From Ophiura sarsii (lineage: Eukaryota > Echinodermata > Ophiuroidea > Amphilepidida > Ophiuridae), in contig CM069450.1 of the NCBI GenBank assembly GCA_035610835.1, positions 28,641,503-28,705,502 of the forward strand: a stretch of 64,000 nt of DNA, given 5' to 3'. The translations under genes were made by a program, and so were the position numbers. This document shows positions 35,627-48,249 of this stretch, in pieces. The first letter of the stretch is position 1. Every line of letters begins with the position of its first letter. The notes under the pieces were generated by a model. It searched no databases and had not been told where the DNA came from. It was given only the letters and a program-made list of their open reading frames with translations.

Positions 35627-38600
35627 ATGAAGACTTTCATATTCATCGCGTTCATTGTTTTAGGAATAATGGCGCTTGTCGGGAACGGTAAGTTAAATTA
35701 TTTAATATACAGTAATATTTTGTGTTGAAAGATTTTGTAACGTCATGAGATGTGAGTGGGGATTGGATTGGGGTTAAGGGGAAGGGTAAAAAAAATGATA
35801 GAAACAGGAATGACGACATAGCTTGTTGATAATTATGAAAAGAGGGCTGCCGAGAACATGGCTAATGTCAAGGGACTAGGAATGACAAATCCATGCCAAA
35901 TACTCTCCTAGTCAATTGCACGATATTCGTTAGCTGGTCAGGAAATGCTTCTTTATACCAGCATCGTACAATAGTGCAAAAGAAAAGTTACCAGTATCGT
36001 TTGATACTGGTACGATGTAACCGTTCCAGTATCGGTCGATACTGGAACACCAAATTGTGTTCCTGTATCGTTCGATACTGCAGAATGTGTTTATGTCCTA
36101 GAATTGGGCAACACTGATACACGTCATGCTACCAGTGTGATTTGTCCAAGTATCAAACGATACTGGTTTATAATTGTGTTCCAGTATCGCCCAATAATGG
36201 AAAATGTTATGTCCCAGTATCGTCAGATAGTGGAACACTGACTCGAATGACACTGGGTGTTCCAGTATCGTCCGATACTAGTACAGTCCAGAATATGGGT
36301 CCTAACGTACACTTGTTCCGATAATACTTATTTGAATTTGGCTACTCTTACTTGATCTCTCATTGGTATCTCTTTAGGTCAGATTACCAAAAAGAAGAAA
36401 CGGGCAGCATTCGATGACGGTTTGAGTGCTCAGATCAAATCTGCTACGAAAAAATGGAGCCAATTAGTTGGATCCCGTAATGCCGATGCACTGGCCCGAC
36501 GATACAAGAAAGATTGCGTGTACATGAAACAAGGCGAGGCAAGCGCCTACCATAGAGCGGGTAAGTAGATCGATACAAGAAGAATAGACTACCATAATAT
36601 CATCGATTATGCGAGTTAGATCTTATATGAATATGTAACAATACCGGAATTCTAGGCAACGGAAAACATTTGAGATAAATATCATTAACACGAAATTCTT
36701 CCTAATTATCGGCAATTCAAGCCCATTGTTCGTTGTGTTTTCAAGAGGTGAAAGTGTTTGACATTTATAATATATACATGTACGGCATCCGAAATTTTGA
36801 TCCGCTCTTGCTGTTCTCCATTTAAACAAACAAAACAAAACAATGGTCAACTAGGAAACATGATTACTGTCGCCTGCTTTAATAACGACTAAGGAACAGA
36901 TACAGTTCTGATCAGCCTATACACTCCCAAGACGGCCTATAAATATATTCATATATATTTGATCTTGGTCAATCAATCGATTTGAATACATCTCTAACTA
37001 TTTGGACTCGAACCAATATAGTTTGATCCGATCCAGTTATAAATATCGGTGAATTTACTGCCTCATCAAAATGACGTAAAGTAATAATGAGGCATTCCAT
37101 TTAGTCAAAAGTAAAACAATTTTACGTTGTATAATGAATATAGAGGGACATAACTACTAATCATGTATATTATGACGAGCCTTGCATTTGCCGATATTAT
37201 ATAGGCCTATTAGTTGTGTCCATATTAAGAAAACAGCATCAGAATGACAATGAAGTCCTTGTATTGCTGTCCTTTTTTATATATGATAGGATGTCTAATC
37301 AAGTTGGAACAGGATTCGGGATCATTTATTTGATATATTTTTTCTTGACGAGATAGTTTAACAAAATGTAAGCTGTATTTTGGAGCCTGAATGCAGCTAT
37401 TTACAACGTGTCCGAAACATATTGCACATTTATTCAATACGCTGACCCAAGTGAAAAACAAAAGAACTGCTTTTTGCTAACGCTTTCCACGCGACAGGAA
37501 AATATTTCAAAAATGTCAGATTATTGAATTTCATCACCATATTTGGAAATACTATGAGAAATGGAATAAAAATAAGTACAAACATGCGTAGTATTGGTCA
37601 GTATTTCTTGAGATAATACTTTGACAGTTGGGAAAGGTTTCTGAAAAATCTGTTTAGCCGCGTTGAAAGTGTTAAATTTGATATGAAAACCGTGATTTCT
37701 AATATAACTATAACAAATCGAATAATTATATGTGTATGCTAAATATTTAATAGCATACGGCTACCAGCAGATCTAAACACATCCATTGTTCGTAAGGTGG
37801 GCTAAAAATATCACGCCATTTTGACTATGCATTATACTCTGATAAATATTTGTCAAATTAGACTGATAACAATACCATCATTTGCATCATAATATATAAT
37901 ATGTCCTTTGAAAACGTCAATATCAAGGTCAATGTCAAGGTCGAGGTCAATAAGACATGTAACAACGCAGTACCAAGGTGGTTCGTTTCTGATAAATTGA
38001 TAAAAGACGAAGTGGCGCGGGCCAAATTGACAAAATATTCTAGATGTGGCATGTCTCTATTTTCAAATTATGTAACGTTATAATACATGTTGGCAATATT
38101 TGGTGTTACATATTTCATGGAAAGGAATTATTACGATAGAATTTGTAAAAATGTTGCTACAGATCGTATTTTATACGCGTCCAAGATATCATAATAATGT
38201 CTGACGCATGTTGTGTAGTACACGGGTAACAGGATTGTAATTTTAGCAGACCCGGACGTGTATATTTGAAAAGTTACCCGCCCGACGTAACATTTACCCG
38301 CATCGGGCATGCGGGCGACATCCCTGATTGCTTTCGTATTTAAGTGATGAAGGTCTTAACTTCAAATGTGTTTTCAAATGTGCAATGTTACATAATTTAT
38401 CATTCCACTGCTACAATTTAAAAAAAAAAAGGGACACGTAGTACAATCGCCATTAAAAGTGTGTGGGCTGACCGTGATGGTGTAGGTGGTGTTGATGGTG
38501 GTGATGGTGGTGATGGTGGTAATGATGGTGTTTGTGGTGTTAGTGGTGTTGTTGTTGGTGTTGTTGTTGGTGGTGGTGATACTGTTGTTTTTGGTGGTGG

Positions 38601-40934
38601 TGTTGGTGGTCTAGGTGGGGATAGTGGTTGTGGTGGTGATGGTAGTGTTGGTTGTGGTGGTAGTGTTAGTGGTGCTCGTATTGTTGTTGTTGTTGGGATG
38701 GTGGTGGTAGTGGTGGTGGTGGTGGCGGTGGTGATAGTAGTGGTGGCAGTGGTGGTGATGGTAGTGGTGGTGTTTGAGGTGGTGGTGTTTGAGGTGCTGT
38801 TGGTGGTTTTGGCTGTGGCTGTGGTTGTGGTTGTGGTAGTAGTGGTGTTAGCGTTTTTCGTTTGTTTTCGGTGTTAGTAGAGGCAGCGGCCGAAGTGGCG
38901 TGGGTGGTGGTTGTAAACGTTGACAGTTATGGCAGCGAAAGCTGCGGAGGATGTTTTAATCTCAATGATATGGTAATCATCATGTATCAATGTCTTAATA
39001 ATACTTTTGCAGGCGTTCGAGAACTGTACCATAAGTGGTTTAATACAGGCATTAACGGGGTCGAAGTTACAGAAGGAGGGTTTCGTGAATTAAGCGGGAA
39101 ACACGCGTATGTTTGGGGTGAATATACATCATATGCAAAAGGACGGAAAGGTAAACAAAACATGAACTGAAGGCATATAAATAGGGGTCATATTGGAGAG
39201 ACGCCAAACAGTCGGGTCATACAATTATGACAACAAAAAAGTCACGCTAATGCTCCTAAAAGTGAAAATCATTCTTTATACCAAGCAGACAATTAGGTAT
39301 TTAATTGATGAAGGCGTTTACCTCTTGCTTGCATACATACACCCCTACATCTATACATAAGAGGATTTAAAGGGCGCTTAATCATGAATATCTAGGCGCC
39401 ATTACAATAATGAGAAGCCGCAAACAGGCAAAAGAAACAAAAACAAAATACAAGCAAAATTACTGATAAGGATATACATGTAGGTGCGGTTTCAACGACT
39501 TTTTGAAACTGTGAATGATGCCTCACGGATTGATATGGGCAGTGTGTTCCAGGTGCGTGGACCGGCAACAGAAAAGGCATGATCACCAACTGTTTTGGAT
39601 TTTCTGGGAATATAAAGTTTAGTAGCGCCGGTGACAGTATATGAGTGAAAAGTAATATCATTGCACAAATAAGCTACAAACCGAGCTGAAGGGAAACGGG
39701 ACTTGGACTTAATTTGTCGGTGTGTTGTTGTCAAGAAATATAAAGTTGGCATTCATTTGTGGTCAGTATTATCGGTAGTTGAGTTTCGACCAGAAATAAA
39801 CTAAGCACAATTTGATCCATTTTTGTTTAAAATAAGATAAGGGAAATGCCGTTTTCAAATAATTAAATTTGTTGTTCTTGGTTTATTGCAGGACAAGGCA
39901 AGCTGATTGCTGAAACTGGAACGTGAGTATCACGCACTCCCAACATAAACTTGTGTTCAAAGGGAGTTCAAAGACAAAGTATAGTATATAATACGTTATT
40001 GTTGTCCGGAAGACATTGTGACGTACCGTGACGTACACTTCTATTTAAAACCAAATAATTCGTGAAGTGTACAATTTCAAATGCATCAGAAATGAAGCAT
40101 TTATTTAAAAGGTGCATTAAATATGGTAGACATGTGGAAATTGACTATGAAATTCTTACATTAAATCATAAATGTAATTGGATAATTAACTAACAAATAA
40201 GTAGTAACTATATCTAGACGTCAATCTGTCTGGCGACGAATGATTTAAAGTGTTTTAAGATGAATGGATTGGAATAGTATTTTGAATATATCTACTTCTT
40301 CTTCTTCATCTCCGGTCTCCCTCAGTTGTGACGATTGGCTGCCATACGTTCACATCTCCGGATCATCTTTCTCCAAGCTGCTCTGTCTTGTGTCGGACGC
40401 TTGTCCTTTATTGGGCTCATACCTGTCAATTCCTTGATGTTATCGAACCATTGTTTCTTTGGACGACCTCTTTTCCTACTGCCTCCCACATTCCCAGTAA
40501 GCTATATCACTGCCTCTGATGATGTACCCGAAGTAGACCAATCAATATCTAAAAAAAAACCCAAAAACGTCAATGCATGATTCATACTAATTACAACGTT
40601 CCACTCCGCTTTTCCCCCTCCACTGGAGAATATAACTGGTTATCTATTATTGTTTCATCTACAGTGCCCTTAAAGTTGAAACAAATAACCAAATTCGAAA
40701 TGCATTGTTAAGTATGATTAAATCTCAAGTTGCTTATGAGGATTGGCTAATTGTATATTTCCCATTCATGCAAATGTTTTGTTAACAATACTTATCATAT
40801 TTATATCTTGTTGTGCTCAATACAGGTACGTCCAGTTATTTGAAAGAGAAAAGGGCGGTTTTCAGATTATATTGGAAGGTCGAACCGTGAACGACATCCG
40901 CTCTGGTGGGCGAAACAACACTTCCGCCTGTTGA
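35627..40934 (+). CDS. Gene D: divergent secreted NTF2-like (SnoaL/DUF4440-fold) protein, five exons
   Basis: Exons are 35627-35687, 36378-36560, 39013-39150, 39892-39922 and 40826-40934, joining to 522 nt (173 residues). All junctions are GT/AG, with phases 1, 1, 1 and 2. Residues 1-20 are a classic signal peptide (MKTFIFIAFIVLGIMALVG). A basic patch KKKKR follows at 25-29, where the paralogues are acidic. Residues 39-70 keep the fold pattern (KKWSQLV, NADALARRY, KDCVYM). Exon 3 has LYHKWF and a strand HAYVWGEYTSY. The last exon has FEREKGGFQI, matching ERIEGGFQI of gene C. The third exon of A-C is here split by an extra intron. A likely poly(A) signal AATAAA is at 41112. Introns contain a palindrome array, a MITE, TGG repeats and two LINE tails. 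Family membership is clear; the ligand or reaction is unknown. Confidence 0.78.
35950..36304. repeat. Array of short palindromes, copy in gene D intron 1
   Basis: Seven or more units on the CCAGTATCGNNCGATACTGG pattern (variants TTTG, GGTC, TTCG, CCCA, TCCG at the centre), separated by 12-30 bp. The right edge is GTCCAGAATATGGGTCC, the reverse of the left edge of the 62-kb array. Some units are decayed. The open frames here (for example 36142-36324) come from the repeat. Confidence 0.85.
37481..37671. mobile_element. Older copy of the TTAA-flanked MITE in gene D intron 2
   Basis: The ends CGCTTTCCACGCG and CGCGTTGAAAGTG match the elements at 18535-19001, and the interior AAAGGTTTCTG block is shared. 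The right TTAA (37672-37675) is intact; the left is mutated to CTAA. More divergent than the gene B copies. Confidence 0.7.
38461..38860 (+). repeat. TGG/GGTGTT-rich low-complexity repeat in gene D intron 2
   Basis: About 400 bp of GGTGGT, GTTGTT and GATGGT triplets, strongly strand-biased (almost no C). The long Gly/Val frame across it is low-complexity, not a protein. Confidence 0.9.
39392..39752 (-). mobile_element. LINE C-terminal fragment in gene D intron 3
   Basis: The minus-strand frame reads LYIPRKSKTVGDHAFSVAG and then PRTWNTLPISIREA. This is the hallmark C-terminus of CR1/Jockey-like non-LTR retrotransposons (P-R...GD.AFSVA.P..WN.LP..IR). A single frameshift follows. It is antisense to gene D, between exons 3 and 4. 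Only the last part of the element is present, as expected from 5' truncation. Confidence 0.75.
40298..40510 (-). mobile_element. LINE 3' end fragment (RTE/Jockey-like) in gene D intron 4
   Basis: Read on the minus strand it encodes GRPKKQWFDNIKELTGMS followed by a TQDRAAWRKMIRR-type segment. This is the familiar terminal peptide of a group of non-LTR retrotransposons (R-GRP-W-DNI...DR-AWR). The element ends in a (GAA)n tail (TTC repeats at 40298-40312), as usual for its 3' end. Confidence 0.75.
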
Positions 40935-41111
40935 TTAAAACAATACATATATCATAAATACCATTTTTTTCAATTTGTCGAAGTAGTACTTACTACCTAT
41001 GTTTAGATGTACTGTTCCTGTTATTAAATGTTTACAAACCATTACTTTGCTTCTTTTCACATACATAAATAGCATACGGCTCGTAATAATTGAGTTAAAT
41101 ACTGTAGATTG

Positions 41112-41117
41112 AATAAA
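41112..41117 (+). promoter_or_regulatory. Candidate poly(A) signal of gene D
   Basis: AATAAA, 178 bp after the stop codon of gene D. It is the first canonical hexamer downstream on this strand that I saw. Confidence 0.45.
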
Positions 41118-41539
41118 ATATCTATTGCAAGACAAAAAACACGTTTTATGTTGGTTTTGTATACTTCCACTCATTATTCATGTGAAATCACTCCTCCAAT
41201 AAACCCCCACAAAATGTACGAGTGCTCTGGGGAATGTAAGGGCTTACTACCAACAGTTCCTTTTATCGTGGTAGCCTCAGAACGCGACGCGCCCGCCGGT
41301 TAAACGGCTTGACTGACTCTGTACTATATACCCGACAAGCCGGTTTACCGGCTTCAACCTATGTGTACCAAATACCTAATGAGCCGGTCCACCGGCACTA
41401 TATAGCGTGCATAAAAGGGTCTGCTTACATCGGTAAGACGACTGAGGAACTAAACACATTGGGCTCAAAGGTAAAATGCCTTTTTTTATCACCGAGTGAT
41501 TTTATCAGCACTTGGTTTCGCGTCGATAAGACGTGAAAT

Positions 41540-41797
41540 ATGGCGCGGCGATACACTTTGAGTTTAGTTTTGAACGCGTTGGATAATAGCGATACTGCTG
41601 AGGTTTTAGATCATGATAGTTCTGCAAACTCAGATAAATTTGAGACCAAATCTGATGAGGGGGATATGAGTAATGACGATTTAATACAAGTTTTCGAAAT
41701 TGAGCAAAATACATTTTGTGGAAAATGTCGCCATTTTTATTTGTTTTGTCCTGTAAGCACATTCCAAGAAAACTGTTATTGTTTCTATTTGATTTGA
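41540..41797 (+). other. Weak ORF, possibly the N-terminus of a piggyBac-like transposase
   Basis: The 85-residue frame begins MARRYTLSLVLNALDNSD and continues with an acidic, Ser/Asp-rich stretch (SDEGDMSNDD), a composition seen at the N-termini of piggyBac transposases. The catalytic DDD core is absent, and after about 60 residues the frame changes character. It would be a dead fragment. Upstream inverted CCGGTT motifs could belong to the same element. Could equally be chance. Confidence 0.25.
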
Positions 41798-41999
41798 CAA
41801 TATTACAGATAATTCTGAATAAGTTTATTATAATTGTATCAATTTTCTGCAAAGTTCAATATTTTCTATGTTAACCACGGGAAGGCTAGGGTAAGAGGTA
41901 CAAACAGACTGGGACCGCTAGAGGGTTTAACTAGAAAATACGTTGAACTTTAATTTGCTATAAACAGTTGTGATTTTTCAAATTTTGTACAATCACTAG

Positions 42000-42420
42000 T
42001 TCAAATTCGAAGAAAACAAATCACAATAGTGTATTCCTAGAGCATATTTTAGTTTTTAAAAGTAGCCCAATGAGGGCTGAAAGTCAACATAATACATGGC
42101 ATGTCATCAGGTCATGTGGCAAGCGTGTAGTATACCGTTTATCCATCCTTAAGATCCCCGATATGCAGTCAATGGGTGTTAGATCTGCCAATTCTTGGTT
42201 GGAACAAACAGCCCAATTAGTGATATTTCAGATTTTGTAAAATCAAAAGTTGAAATATCGAGAGAGGTTACGATATAGAGTTAATTCTAATATACAAATT
42301 AGCCCAATATGGGTCCCGATAGGTGGACCAGGTTGTACATACGCAAGTACTAGCTTTATGGCCAGTTCAACCTGTCAATAAATGTATCACAAAATGTACA
42401 GGTAACTGGAACGTAATGAG
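42000..42420. repeat. Dispersed repeat, two tandem units
   Basis: Units share AGCCCAAT, GGAAAGTCA/GAAAGTCA, ATGGCCAGTTCAACCTGTC and ACAGGTAACTGG. A related copy sits at about 58140-58440 inside the LINE remnant in gene C intron 3. Nature unknown. Confidence 0.5.
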
Positions 42421-44039
42421 TTATTCATCCACTTGAAGTAGATAATTGTTCGAAAATGGACTATAATAATTGCTAGTTTCAACCCGTCTTACTACATTCG
42501 ACGATTTTCACAAAGGGTTCATCATTTAATTGTATTTTCATCAAAATAATACTACTGTAACAATAGGGCCTATACTTGGTACACTGATACTCCATGGTCC
42601 CTAGATGAGTCATTTGAACAGCATCTTATGGCAAAATGGACCATAAATGTCCATTTTTGTCCCATGAAAGTTATTAACCGTTAACACCATTTGGCGGCCG
42701 GGCTCTAAGAGGGTTTTGTTTTGTTCAAATCAAATATCTCCCAGTTTGTTCTATCTTTTTATTCCCTTTTAATACCCGACTTTCTGTCGGTTGATGTCTG
42801 TGACCGTGAGCTTGATTGACAAAATTATGTGTGACCTTTCCTTAGGGGGGTGGTACTCGCCTAATTACTGCGGTATAAGGGGATAGTGCCGCTCTAATGG
42901 GTCGCTTTTTGCTAAAAACATAATGGGGTATGATTTTGTGATGAAAAATCTCTAAAAAGAAAAATTTGCCCCACTTGTTACAGATGGGTCTTTTTAAAAT
43001 CCTTACAAATGAGAATATTTTTGTGAATTGCGAAAATTAGGTCTAGTTTTCCACACAAAAACACTTTACAAATAGGTCTATTTTCACGAAATTTGGTTAT
43101 TTTCCATATAATTTGCGAACGGGGGTTTATAAATAAAGCAAAATCCTAAGAAATGAGTACCTTTTCTCCACAAATCACCCTTAGAAGTCCGGGTGCCTGT
43201 CCGCCTACCTCTGCTGTTGTTAGATTGTTCTGCGCTTGTGTGGTATAGCGCAATGCTGATCCCTCTTATAAGTGACACTACTCTCAAAATGAAAGGTTCT
43301 CGGTCTACTGACGGTTCCTTGTTTTTCCCCGTCTTGCACACTTACAATGGCGATCGAGTGATTTCATGCATTTTAGAACATGCGGTATAAAATATCGGAA
43401 AAGTTATGTTTACGGTATTAAAGTAGAGCCTGGTTGGTGGTATAGTATGGCATATCATATTTAAAGGTCGTATTTTATTGTTCGTAAAAAGATGTACACT
43501 GTGACCCACCCATGTAAAGTGACGGACCTTGACGCACCCTTCGTCAATTTGTTGACGGACCAAAGGCTGCCACTGACGTACCCTCCGTCAAGAATGTGAT
43601 GGTAAACGACACACCCATGACGCACCTCGCAATTGGGGTCGTATAGTGCGTCTTACAACTGATAGGTGTATTACGGGGTGACTTTGTCTAGTGGTTTGAT
43701 ACCGAGAGGTCCGAGGATCAATTCTGCAGGCGGACGTCAATTTTTCTCATTGTTAAATGCTGGAGATTGCACGTACATCAGGGAGGGGGTAGTCACTTAT
43801 TGTTCGAACAATAGAGCGCAGCGACGTTCATGAATAGATATACAATGAATAATCGTATCAATGAATATTGAAAAAAACACGTCATTTGAAGATGGTGGAC
43901 ACGAACGGGGGTTCTCACTATATAGTGGTATACGTATAAATGTGCCTGCCTTTTGGAGTGCCTTTTCGCGAAATTTGGTTTATCGATGGGTGGTAATTAA
44001 AAAGGTTTTCATTAATGCCCCCCTCTGATGGTATATAAA

Positions 44040-44285
44040 ATGGCCCGTACTTTGTTAGATAGGTTTATTGATCCCCACCTAAACGGCCTGCCATATTCAT
44101 TAACCGCTGAATTTTCAAAATCCGAAGTTCAAAAATACACTTTGAACCCAATGTTGGTTAATTATTACAATTTTGAGAACCCAATTTTCTACTTACCTTC
44201 TGTTTATTGTATATACAAGGGTGTATACAAGGGTATATTGATCGGTAGACATTTCACCAAGTTTGGTATACCGATCGGGTGTTAA
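44040..44285 (+). other. Unrecognised ORF, 82 residues
   Basis: The frame starts at ATG 44040 (MARTLLDRF), directly after GGTATATAAA, and stops at 44285. It is fairly hydrophobic and aromatic, ends in a short internal repeat (GVYKGILIG), and has no signature I know. The TATA-like string is too close to the ATG for a normal leader. Probably chance or a transposon fragment. Confidence 0.15.
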
Positions 44286-44353
44286 TTTTGCATATAATGC
44301 AGGTAGGTATAGCAACGTGGGAGGCACATCCACGTATGATTTTGGTAGGAGAA

Positions 44354-44374
44354 CCCCCCCCCCCCCCCCCCCCC
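44354..44374 (+). repeat. Poly(C) run of 21
   Basis: A continuous C run (G on the other strand) followed by GGGC. Confidence 0.95.
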
Positions 44375-46834
44375 GGGCTTTGGACAGCTGATTTGCGGCG
44401 ATCCAAAGACTAAATAGTTTTTTATTAGAAATTGAAACAGCAGTTAAGCTATAACAATAGGCATCGGTTATCTGAACCATGGATTGAACATTAAACATGA
44501 AGCCAAAATGTTGACTAATTAGTTCATCGGCACGGAAAAGTAAAAAAAATATTGATACAAATATAGTGACGCGGACTCCTTGCATCAAGTACCTTGTAGA
44601 GATCAACAAGTCAAAGATGAATATATTCTGACCGGTGTCACATGTAAAGAATCAAGACTACATTGTAAATGACGCACAAGATTCAAGAGTAGAAAATAAT
44701 CGCTGCTATACCTGACATGATGGTTTTTTTAAAACTTTAAACTAGGAGTGAAATGTGTTCGTATAAGGTCATGTGTTATAACTTTACACATTTATATTTG
44801 CTTGTATACCCCCTATACCCCCCTGAGGTAGTAAAAGTAATACATTTTCTGAAGGGAAATTGCATGAGAAAACCAAATATGCCATTGAAATTATAGTACG
44901 ACAAAGGACTAAAATGGTATGTTTCAAAATGTTCGGGAAAATATCATATTTTTAATTTTTAATTTGAGATTTATATTTTTTTTATACCTACCCCTATCAT
45001 TATTTACTTTACATATTTAAATTCCTCAGATGATATTTAATTGATAAATGTTACTGCGTCGGTAAGGTAATTGTACTGGTTATTGAATATTTCCAATTTA
45101 TATTTGATATATTTTTAGAAATTTCATAAATATTTTTTAAGGATGTATCCTTCCCTGATCTAAACTGCATTTCTGAATTCCTCCAGTTCTAAGCTTTCCA
45201 AAAATGTATACTTTTGCTATCATAGGTTGAAAACCTTTTCTGTTATAGTCATTTTTATAAATGCGGTAAATTGAGGCTGATTATTCATGTTGACTGTGTA
45301 GCGAATTAGGAAGAAAGCTGATGATCATTGTCTTATCCAAAATTAATTAGTTGTTACAAATAGTTGACAAGTCTGTTGAACCACATATACTTAAAGACTA
45401 CTAAATATTCTTGTTTGTAATATTAGGGGATGACTTGTTATGGTAAAAAGAACAAAGCATGGGATTATCCTCATTGAGTTTGTACAGGCAGCACCCTTTC
45501 CGGCACCACCCTGGTCCCCAAACTTCAAACTTCAAACAGCTGTAGCTCCTATTCTGTATTAGCTATCAATGTCATTTTGCAGGCAGATTGTTATTAGGGC
45601 TTTAAAATGATACACAATTTGTTTCGTACCGCCTTAATAATAACCAATTGAGCACACAATGAACATTTTCTAGACTAGCAAATCGCAAGTCACATGCACA
45701 TAACGTGCACCACCACTGTACATATCCATATAACATTCATGGTATTGAATACTAGAGCATCATTTAGTGTAGGTTTGGCTCTCACACATTAAAGAGGTCC
45801 GAACAGATCGCTAGCTGTCTAATATCAATAAGACCAACTTAAAAATGTTGATTTTTATTCTAATATCCGCTTGCTTTATCTTTCAAACAACGTTTTTGCT
45901 TAACCTACACAAATGTTCTTTGCCCTAAACTGACCAAATGGTCGGCGACTGACGAGGATAGGCATTTGATCAGCCATCCGAAACCATGGTATCGCCCGTT
46001 GCTATAAGATTTTATCTGTAAAACGTGAATAATATTTCATATTCATTTGATCATTATATTACTCTAGTTTTATTGGCTTAACTATCAAGTTGAAACACCG
46101 ATTTCTTCCAATTAACTAGAGTTTAGGCCTACCTGTTTACGGAATAAATCTATTTCACTATAGCACTCAATTTTATCAACCAATAAATCCAAATGTATCG
46201 TAACATTTCACTATTTTCATCCAGGCTCGCCATGTAGGCTATCCCCCAAACATGATTTGCTCAAGGAGTTGCGTCTGCATGTTGCGGTGTTTTTATTTAT
46301 TCGATTGACTTCGGTTTGTCTTGTAGCTATATTTCTGAGCAGTCCCTACTATTATTATATAGCTTATGTGATTTTGAAAATATTTATGGAATATGACAGC
46401 ATTAAACTAACAAGTGTAACAGCACCATCCTATTGGGAGGCGAGTTCATAACGCGTGACCATAAACATTAACGAAACCGTGCGGTATGGCGTACGTCCGG
46501 CATCGTCTGAAAATCGAAAAGGCCCTCTAACCTGGGAGGGGACTTCATTTCTTTTCTACGCATGCGTGCGATTGCTTTGGTTTGTCCACCAAAATCGTTG
46601 ACAAGTTCCTATTGAGTATATACTGCGATGCAAGTGACAGAACCGGGGACAGAACTTCTTGTGATGGGCTTATCAACAGTATATCTGTCCCCCAGGCTCC
46701 AGAAAAGTCTTAGAAAAGGCATTACGAAACACCTCACCTGGTAATTTGTGACCGCGCGGAAGCACTTCTCTGGCCGGCCCGGCCATGTGGGGCCTAAATG
46801 AGATGTATTATGTTATAACAAATCTCTAACGTTA

Positions 46835-47200
46835 GTATAACTACTGAAGATAGCACACATATATGCCACATGTGATACATGCGCTATCTACTGAAGGATA
46901 GCACACATATTGGATTTTTAAAAAAATCTTGCAATACTAGTAATGCCACATGTGACGCATGCGCTATCTACTAAAAGAGCCACATGTGACTATGCGCTAT
47001 CTAAGTGAAGATAGCGCGGCCACCGCGTACGCATGCGCTAACTTAGCATATTGCCTCATTTGAATGTAGTGTGACATGTATAGTAATGCCACATGTGACT
47101 ATCATGCGCTATTATAAGGCTATAGCACTGCCACCGTTATTCATGCGTTTATCTACTGAAGATAGCACAAATTTAGTGCCACGTGTGATATATAGTTTCA
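46835..47200. repeat. Tandem repeat with GCGCTATCT-N-AGATAGCGC palindromes
   Basis: Four or five degenerate units contain GCCACATGTGA, then CATGCGCTATCTACT, then GAAGATAGC. The GCGCTATC and GATAGCGC halves face each other, so each unit can form a hairpin, and ATGCGCTATCT recurs at a step of roughly 65-90 bp. Confidence 0.65.
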
Positions 47201-47219
47201 TTTTCAGTAGTCATCGTGT

Positions 47220-47450
47220 TTTATCCAGTCTAGTCAACGATATCTGACGACGGGGTGCGTCGTCATGGTCCGTCAGAATCCACCAATGGTGCGTCCAAAA
47301 ATTGACAGAGGGTGCGTATTTGGATAACAAAGGTCCTTCGTTTTTTTGACACATGGTGCGTCATGGTACATGAGAAGTTGACGCACCTCGGTAAAGTGAC
47401 GCACCACTCCCGGGGTCGTATGGTGCGTCTTACAACTGATAAGTGTGTCA
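47220..47450. repeat. GGTGCGTC/GACGCACC-rich repeat at the right arm's inner edge
   Basis: GGTGCGTC occurs several times, with GACGCACC in the opposite sense, ending in CGTCTTACAACTGATA. A related stretch with the same ending is at 43500-43680. The inner breakpoint of the right duplication arm (about 47452) falls at the end of this repeat. Confidence 0.6.
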
Positions 47451-48249
47451 TATCAGCAACAAAATTCATTCGGAAAGGGGGTCATACCAGAGCGTATGGA
47501 AATGGCTTTTCGTAGACCGGACATGCTTATCTTTAGAAAAAAGCATTTGAACAAGTGTTAGAATAAATTATTTTCAATGTTTTATTATTCAAGCTTAAAA
47601 AGATTGCTTCAGGAACGTGTTCAGGACCATTTCAGTGTAAACATAACCAATGTTTGCGCGCGTGGATTATTTTAAACGATTTATTATTCAAGCTAAGATG
47701 GCTTCAGGAATGGTTGTTTTAACCTTTCTTTTTACAATAGCCAATTTTAATATTTTGTTATTCAATTTGAACAAGATGTCTTTAGAAACGTTTTCTGGAC
47801 CTTTTTATTGATAAAATATACATTTTTTGCGCGCGTTATTATTCAAGCTTATTATACAAGGTGGCTTCAGGAACGTTTTTCTAAACCTTTATTTTTACAA
47901 TAGCCAATTTTATCGCGCTCCGCGGGAAATATTTTTAATTTTGTGTTATTCAAATTCAACAAGATGGCTTCTTAACCGTTTTCTGGACCTTTTTAGTGTT
48001 ACAATATGCATATTATGTGCGCAACGCGCGAATTAGTGTCACTGTTTATTTATTATTCAAGCTTAACAAGATGGCTTAAGGAACGTTTTTCTGAACATTT
48101 TTTTTTACAATAGCAATTTTGGTTCGCGCTCAGCGTGAATTTTTGTTACTTTTTTTTCATTCAATTTGAACTTCAGACACGTTTAATGGATCAAATACAC
48201 ATTTTTTTTGCGCGTAGAGTTTCATTATTTAATTATCAGTCAAGCTTAA

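Larger units (their letters stand above)
41118..46800. other. About 5.7 kb without a supported gene
   Basis: Mostly AT-rich DNA and unclassified repeats. It holds a stretch with inverted CCGGTT/AACCGG motifs (41290-41400), two weak frames listed separately (41540 and 44040), a two-unit repeat at 42000-42420 shared with 58140-58440, a GACGCACC repeat near 43500-43680, and a 21-C run at 44354-44374. From 44700 to 46800 I see nothing beyond AT-rich sequence. Confidence 0.5.

Noticed and set aside
35950..36304. CRISPR-like look of regularly spaced palindromic repeats
   Set aside because: The repeats are degenerate, spacers are short and partly similar, the setting is an intron of an animal gene, and no cas-like gene exists. 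Dispersed copies with shared edges point to a mobile repeat.
38461..38877. 138-residue Gly/Val-rich frame
   Set aside because: Low-complexity GGT/GTT triplet repeat inside intron 2 of gene D; no domain.
44193..44609. 138-residue minus-strand ORF across the poly(C) run
   Set aside because: The homopolymer supplies a glycine tract that links two unrelated frames; indels in such runs are common.
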